A DNA stretch of 50,389 nucleotides from CAVTGO01 sp963734275 (GTDB lineage: Bacteria > Actinomycetota > UBA4738 > HRBIN12), in the NCBI GenBank assembly GCA_963734275.1, contig CAVTGO010000014.1, positions 1 through 50,389 on the forward strand, read 5' to 3'. Every line of letters begins with the position of its first letter. Position 1 is the first letter of the stretch. The translations under genes and the position numbers were made by a program. Below are positions 44,675 to 50,389 of the stretch, one piece after another. The notes under the pieces are model-generated. The model was not told the DNA's origin. It saw only the letters and a program-made list of their open reading frames with translations, and did not search any database.

Positions 44675-44683
44675 CTCCGCCTA
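44660..44683. other. Probable chimeric junction between segments B and C
   Basis: The mutase reads in one minus-strand frame up to about 44675. The stop codon of the next gene (44681-44683), in a different frame, follows at once. The mutase lacks its first ~470 residues. Segment C genes are again full of frameshifts. No repeat or mobile element is visible at the join. Confidence 0.7.
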
Positions 44684-45795
44684 GGGCTTCCGCAGCTCGA
44701 TCACGCCGCGCTCGAGCAGCCGCGCGAAGATCATGAGCGCGTCGTCCTCCGTCATCGGGCACAGCTTCAGGATGGAGCGGACGTCCCACTGGCCGTTCAC
44801 CCGCGAGACCACGAACCCCTCCTGGGCGTCGAGGTCCTGCATGGTGAGCTGCTTGAAGTCCAGCAGCAGCACCGGGATCTGGTCCAGGTGCACGCCGCGC
44901 ACCGCGCGCTCGCGGTCGCGCGCCTCCACCACCGAGACCAGCCCCTTCTTGGCGTCCTGGTTCAGGCGGTCCACCGCGAGCACCTGCTCGTAGGCCTCCA
45001 TCGCCTTGTCGTACCGCTTCTGCACGTAAGCGCTCGGCGGCCATGCTGAGCAGCTCGCGGATGAGGCTGGTGGCGTCGCCGGTGGGCAGCGTGTCCTGGA
45101 TCCGCGCCACCGCGAGCAGGCCGCGCTGGTGCAGGTCGAAGGCGCGGGCCGCGGTGTCGAACTCCGAGCGCCGGGTCTCGAGGGCGATGGCGGCCAGGGT
45201 GCGCCCGGTGTGGGCGAGCTCGAGGAAGCGCCGCTCCTCGCGGTCGGTGACGTCGGCGGGGACGCCCTGCGGCACCTTGAACGACGTGCCCGCGGTGGGG
45301 AACACCTCGCGGATGCGCGACCACTCGTCGATGCGGCGCGCGCCCTCCATGATCACGCCCATGACCGGCAGGTCCACCGAGATGCCCGGCGGCTGCGGGC
45401 AGCTCGCCGTCCTTGAACTCGAACTGCCCTTCCGGCCACAGGAAGAGGTCGTAGATCGTCTCCCCCACCTTGAGCTGCAGCGCGCGGCGGAGGTCGGCTT
45501 CGGTCACCGCGCCGTCGCCGACCAGGATCACGCCGATGAGCCGGCCTTCCTTCTCCTGGCGGAGCAGGGCCTTGAACAGCTGCTCCTCGGTGACCAGCGC
45601 GTCGCGGACCAGGAACTGGCCGAGGGACTCCCGCGGGTCGTTGGACCACGAGGTGTCGATGATCCCGTCCTTGAAGGCGATGCGCTTCTGGACGGCGCCC
45701 CGGTCGATCTGGAGGGTGCCCGTCTTCCGCCCCCCCGCGATCCATTGCAGGACCTCGGGGAGGTCCATGGTGCGCAGGTTACCGGTGAGGCTCAT
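44681..45795 (-). CDS. DUF4388 (PATAN) domain protein, frameshifted
   Basis: The N-terminus MSLTGNLRTMDLPEVLQWIA and GGRKTGTLQIDRGAVQKRI is a DUF4388 domain. It continues with ESLGQFLVRDALVTEEQLFK, VILVGDGAVTEADLRRALQL and FLWPEGQFEFKDGELP. After shifts near 45400 and 45030 come a second region (MEGARRIDEWSRIREVFP), a TPR-like helix pair (YDKAMEAYEQVLAVDRLNQD) and a C-terminal winged-helix-like part ending LLERGVIELRKP. DUF4388 proteins occur in deltaproteobacterial and related lineages, often with signalling roles. About 370 codons if repaired. Confidence 0.75.
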
Positions 45796-45817
45796 GGCCG
45801 GGCCCCGGCCCGCGCGC

Positions 45818-46353
45818 TCAGGCCCTATCCCAGGAGATGTCCCAGAACAGGTAGTCGCGCCAGCTCTCGGGCGCGCGGTTCAGCCCGAGGCTCAGGGTGA
45901 GCGACGGCAGGGCGGCCGGGACGGCGCGGCTTGCGGAGGAGCTCGAAGCCCGGCCTCCTCGGGCGTGCGGTCCCCCTTCCTCCGGTTGCACGGGATGCAG
46001 CAGGTCACGATGTTGTCCCAGCCCTTGTGGCCGCCCCGCGCGACGGGCATGACGTGGTCGAAGGTGAGGTGGGACGGCCCGAACCGGCGGCGGCAATACT
46101 GGCAGCGGTGATCGTCCCGGGCGTACACGTTGGCGCGGGAGAACGGCACGTCGGCGAAGGGACGTTTCATCCGGACGTGACGGAGAAGGCGAAGCACCGA
46201 GGGCAGCTTCACCCGTACCGTGACGCCGCGAATCTCCCGGTCGTAGACCGCGATGACCTCGACCTTTCCCTGGAAGAGGAGGGTCATGGCTTTCTGCCAT
46301 GAGACGATCCTCAGGGGCTCGTAGGTCGCGTTGAGCACCAGGGTCTGGTCCAT
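45818..46353 (-). CDS. HNH endonuclease family protein, frameshifted near the C-terminus
   Basis: ATG at 46353: MDQTLVLNATYEPLRIVSWQ, KAMTLLFQGKVEVIAVYDRE, then the HNH core RDDHRCQYCRRRFGPSHLTF, DHVMPVARGGHKGWDN, and IVTCCIPCNRRKGDRTP. This is a common stand-alone HNH protein with two CxxC zinc pairs. A shift at about 45940 moves the tail to the frame ending LGLNRAPESWRDYLFWDISW. Function is probably DNA cleavage or repair; unproven. The 131 bases upstream hold an A/T-rich patch but no clear promoter. Confidence 0.88.
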
Positions 46354-46484
46354 TTGCGTCGCGGTTCCGGAAAAATTGTGCTCTGCGGCCCCGCAGTGTC
46401 AAGGTCGCGCGCGCGTTGACCGCGCTCGCGACGCGGGGGCTAGAATCCGCGGGCGTCGGCAGGCGAGCGCGAGGTGGAGCGTCC

Positions 46485-47439
46485 GTGGCAGGTGACGTCC
46501 TGGCGTTCGGGGAAGCGCTGCTGCGGCTGCAGCCCGTGGACGACGGCCGGCTGGAGGACAGCGGCCTCCTCGCCGCGTACCCCGGCGGGGCCGAGCTCAA
46601 CACCTGCTACGCCCTGGCCGGCCTCGGCGTGGCCACGTCCTGGTTCTCCGTGCTTCCCGAAGGGCCGCTCGGCCGCCGCGTCCTGCGCCACCTCCGCGGC
46701 GCGGGCGTCGATTGCTCGCAGGTGCGCACGGCCCCGGGCCGGCTCGGCACCTACTGGGTGGAGTACGGCCGCGATCCGCGCACGATCGAGGTCGTGTACG
46801 ACCGGCGCGACTCCACGGTGTGCCGCGTGCGCCGCGAGGACGTTCCGTGGGACGCGCTGCGTCGGCGCGCCTGTTCTTCGTGTCCGGGATCACACCCGCG
46901 CTCAGCCCCGAGACGCGCGCGCTCGCGCTCGAGATGGCGGAGGCGGCGCGGGCGGCCGGCGTCACCGTCGCCACCGACCTCAACTATCGCGCGCGGCTGT
47001 GGTCCGCCGCGGAAGCGGCGCCCGTCCTCGAGCGGCTGGCCCGCGCGGCGGACATCGTGATCGCCACCGCCGACGACCTGCGCGCCGTGTTCGGGATGTC
47101 CGGCGAGCCCGAGGCCCTGGCCGCGGCGGCCCGCGAGCGCTTCGGCTGCCGCACGCTCGCCCTCACCCTCGGCGGCGAGGGCGCGGTCTGCGCGGACGAC
47201 GGCGACGCGGCGGCGGTGCGCGGTATTCCCGTCGCATGCCGCGGGACCGCATCGGCGCCGGCGACGCGTTCACCGCCGGCTTCCTCTACGCGTGGCTGCG
47301 CGGGCGGCGGGAGCAGGCGCTCGACTACGGGCTGGCCATGGCCGCGCTCAAGCACAGCGTGGCCGGCGACACCCTCGCCACCACCGTCGACGAGGTCGAG
47401 CGCGTGGTGGCCCGCGGCGAGCGCGGGATCCGCCGATGA
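46485..47439 (+). CDS. PfkB-family sugar kinase, probably 2-keto-3-deoxygluconate kinase, frameshifted
   Basis: GTG at 46485 with a GAGGTGGAG site. Starts VAGDVLAFGEALLRLQPVDD and has the N-terminal PfkB GGAELNTCYALAGLG. After a shift near 46865 comes FFVSGITPALSPETRAL and TVATDLNYRARLWS. After another near 47235 comes the catalytic GAGDAFTAGFLYAWLRG. The FGE and DLNYRARLW motifs fit KdgK-type kinases of the Entner-Doudoroff or uronate pathways. About 315 codons when repaired. The stop overlaps the next start (ATGA). Confidence 0.82.
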
Positions 47440-48014
47440 CGCGCTCCCGCATGGCGCTGTCCTTCGGGGAGCGACTCGACCTCGACCTCATGGTCGGGGA
47501 GGAGCCCGCCGCCGCTCACGGGGGCGATGGTGGTGCCCCAGGACATCCATCTGATCCTCGGCGAGACGGGCCCCATCGAGGACACGCGCGAGACGCCGGA
47601 GCAGGTGCTCGCCGCGCCGGGCTCGCAGCGCCCGCGCCGGCCGGGGTCGGTGGTGGTGGGCGCGCCGCGGGAGGGTCGCCGCTGCTCCTGCAGGCGATCG
47701 TCTACGACTTCGACCGCTCGCCGCCCGCGCGCGAGATCCACGTCTTCGAGGCGCTCATCGCCGCGTTCGAGGAGGCGCGCACCCGCGGCATCCGCTCCGT
47801 CGCCGTGCAGCCCCTCGGCACCTCGCATGCCGGGCTCGACCCCGAGCGGTTCCTGAAGCTGCTGGCCCAGGTCTGCTACTCGTCGGCGGAGCTGTCGACC
47901 ACCGTCCGCCGCGTGCACCTGCTGCTGCCGCTCGCCGCTGGAGCTCGGCCGCTACGAGGCGCTGCTGCAGGCCCTGGCCGACAAGCGCGGGCGCGCCTGG
48001 ACCGGAAGGCCTAG
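47436..48014 (+). CDS. Conserved protein of unknown function, frameshifted
   Basis: The ATG at 47436 overlaps the sugar kinase stop. Coding moves between frames: MALSFGERLDLDLMVGEEPA, then MVVPQDIHLILGETGPIEDT and RPGSVVVGAPREG, then LLLQAIVYDFDRSPPAREIH, VFEALIAAFEEARTRGIRSV, AVQPLGTSHAGLDPERFLKL and LAQVCYSSAELSTTVRRVHL. The pattern of a strand, a long helix and PLGTxHAG recalls macro-domain-like folds, but this is not certain. Tail-to-tail with queA at a CCTAGG site containing the stops of both. Confidence 0.5.
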   Translation: MTRSRMALSFGERLDLDLMVGEEPAAAHGGDGGAPGHPSDPRRDGPHRGHARDAGAGARRAGLAAPAPAGVGGGGRAAGGSPLLLQAIVYDFDRSPPAREIHVFEALIAAFEEARTRGIRSVAVQPLGTSHAGLDPERFLKLLAQVCYSSAELSTTVRRVHLLLPLAAGARPLRGAAAGPGRQARARLDRKA

Positions 48015-49046
48015 GCCGACCAGCATCGCGTCGCCGTAGCTGTAGAAGCGGTAGCCCGCGCGCACCGCCTCCGCGTAGGCGGCGAGCACGCGCTCGCGGC
48101 CGGCAAAGGCGGAGACCAGCAGCAGCAGCGACGAGCGCGGCAGGTGGAAGTTGGTGACCAGCGCGTCCACGACCTGGAAGCGGAAGCCGGGCACGATGAC
48201 GAGGTCGGTCTCGCCCTCGCCCGGCCGCGACCGCTGCCGCGGCCGCGGCCGCGGCCTCGAGCGACGCGCACGGAGGTGGTGCCGACCGCGACCACGCGGC
48301 CGCCCCGCGCCCGCGCCGCGGCCACCGCGCCGCGGTCTCCGGCGGCAGCGCGTACGGCTCGGCGGCACGCGGTGGTCGCCGACGTCGCGGCGCGGCACCG
48401 GACGGAAGGTGCCGGGGCCGACGTGCAGCACGACCTCCGCCGTCTCGACGCCGCGCGCGCGCAGGCGGTCGAGGAGGTCGGGCGTGAAGTGGAGGCCGGC
48501 GGTGGGCGCGGCGACGCTGCCGGGCTCGCGCGCGTAGACGGTCTGATAGCGCTCGCGGTCCTCGGGGCGGTCGGCGCGGCGGATGTAGGGCGGCAGGGGA
48601 ACGTGGCCGCAGCGCTCGAGCGCGCCGGCGACGTCGCGCGCGCGCGAGAGCAGGCCACCCGCCGGCGGCCGTCCGCGGCCAGCGGCCTCCGCTCGATCAC
48701 GACCGAGAAGTCGTCGTCGACGGGCACCCGCTGCCCCGGCCGCAGCCGGCGGCCCGGCCGCACCAGCGCCTCCCAGCGTCCCGTCGCCGCGGTCGCGGAG
48801 GAGCAGGAGCTCCGCCTCGCCGCCGCTTCGGCGCGCGTGCCGAGGAGGCGAGCGGGGATGACGCGGCTGCGGTTGACCACCAGCAGGTCGCCGGGACGAG
48901 CAGGTCGGGCAGGTCGCGGAAGACGCGGTGCGGCGACGGCGCCCGTCGCGCGGTCGAGGACAGCAGGCGCGAGGCGTCGCGCTCGGCCAGCGGCTCCTGG
49001 GCGATCAGCTCCGGCGGCAGCTCGTAGTCGAAGTCGGAGATCGAAC
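48011..49046 (-). CDS. queA: S-adenosylmethionine:tRNA ribosyltransferase-isomerase, frameshifted
   Basis: QueA makes epoxyqueuosine in tRNA from preQ1. The start region reads ISDFDYELPPELIAQEPLAE and RDASRLL; no intact start codon is present at about 49046, probably an error. Further motifs appear in other frames: LLHVGPGTFRPV, VIVPGFRFQVVDALVTNFHL, PRSSLLLLVSAFAGRE and the ending YRFYSYGDAML. At least six shifts. The stop is taken at the CCTAGG palindrome at 48011; one frame continues to 47952. It follows ruvB, a common arrangement (ruvA-ruvB-queA). Confidence 0.88.
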
Positions 49047-49051
49047 GCGGC

Positions 49052-50087
<1,036 letters not shown>

Positions 50088-50088
<1 letters not shown>

Positions 50089-50389
50089 CAGCGCCCGCGA
50101 CGAGCGCAAGGCGCGGCGGAGGAGGTCCTCGAACCGGCCGCTGCCGTCCGCGGCCAGCGCGCGTTCCACCGCCTTCTCCGCCTCCGCGCGCGAATAGCCG
50201 AGGTTGACCAGGGCGGAGAGCAGGTCGTCTTTGGGTGACGTGTCCGGGGCGGGCTCGGCGGCGGCGGGCTCGCCGGCCACGAGGGCGGGCATCTTGTCCT
50301 TGAGCTCCAGCACCAGCCGCTCCGCCGTCTTCTTGCCCACGCCGGGGATAGGGGTCAGGCGCGCGAGGTCGTTCGAGCGCAGGGCGGCG
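50088..50389 (-). CDS. ruvA: Holliday-junction subunit RuvA, C-terminal part, cut by window end
   Basis: The helix-hairpin-helix and domain III are present: LARLTPIPGVGKKTAERLVL, ELKDKMPALVAGEP, then a Pro/Ala linker and the RuvB-binding DDLLSALVNLGYSRAEAEKA. The N-terminal OB domain is outside the window. Near the end the frame runs on into ruvB, so a shift must hide the true stop (TGA at 50088-50090 overlaps the ruvB ATG). RuvA targets RuvB to Holliday junctions. Confidence 0.88.

Overview
The window is high-GC bacterial DNA. It reads as three segments joined inside genes, so it is most likely a mosaic (assembly or metagenome chimera) rather than one intact locus. Segment A (1 to about 6168) carries MsrB, a large AAA/LuxR regulator, an XRE/MmyB-like regulator, a PadR regulator and an amino-acid permease. 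Nearly every gene there is broken by single-base frameshifts. Gene content and the very high GC suggest an actinobacterial (perhaps Thermoleophilia-like) source, but this is inference. Segment C (about 44675 to the end) is also rich in frameshifts. It carries ruvA, ruvB, queA, a PfkB sugar kinase, an HNH nuclease and a DUF4388 protein, a mix that does not look actinobacterial.

Segment B (about 6168 to 44675) is mostly clean and looks like a deep-branching actinobacterium: many GTG starts, GTGA overlaps, an actinobacterial-style CsoR, etfBA and methylmalonyl-CoA mutase. From left to right it holds: an FtsX-type ABC exporter with two ATPases; a broken FAD-dependent reductase with its Rieske ferredoxin and a small unknown protein; an MFS transporter with gatB; an EamA exporter in opposite orientation; then gatA, gatC, a divergent FolD, ligA (one frameshift), a UPF0280 protein and mnmA, all on the minus strand.

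The centre of the window (21472-32125) is the standout. Three tandem genes, each about 1185 codons and joined by GTGA overlaps, each encode a double zinc ribbon, a class III nucleotide cyclase domain, a STAND/AAA-type ATPase and a long TPR-like tail. The layout resembles mammalian soluble adenylyl cyclase. Cyclase metal, base-selecting and transition-state residues are intact in all three. A short remnant matching the C-terminal end of the family lies just beyond the last copy.

Divergent from the array run etfB, etfA, a pabB-pabC fusion and a DUF2007 protein. Next come two tiny zinc-binding proteins, a GNAT acetyltransferase, an enoyl-CoA hydratase and a decayed phosphotransferase gene. A metal-homeostasis block follows: a Fur/Zur-type repressor convergent with znuACB, then, divergent from znuA, a YHS protein, csoR and copA. 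The shared znuA/YHS control region carries both a Zur-like palindrome and a CsoR-like inverted repeat. Segment B ends in the last ~64 codons of a methylmalonyl-CoA mutase. No tRNA, rRNA, CRISPR array or insertion sequence was recognised.
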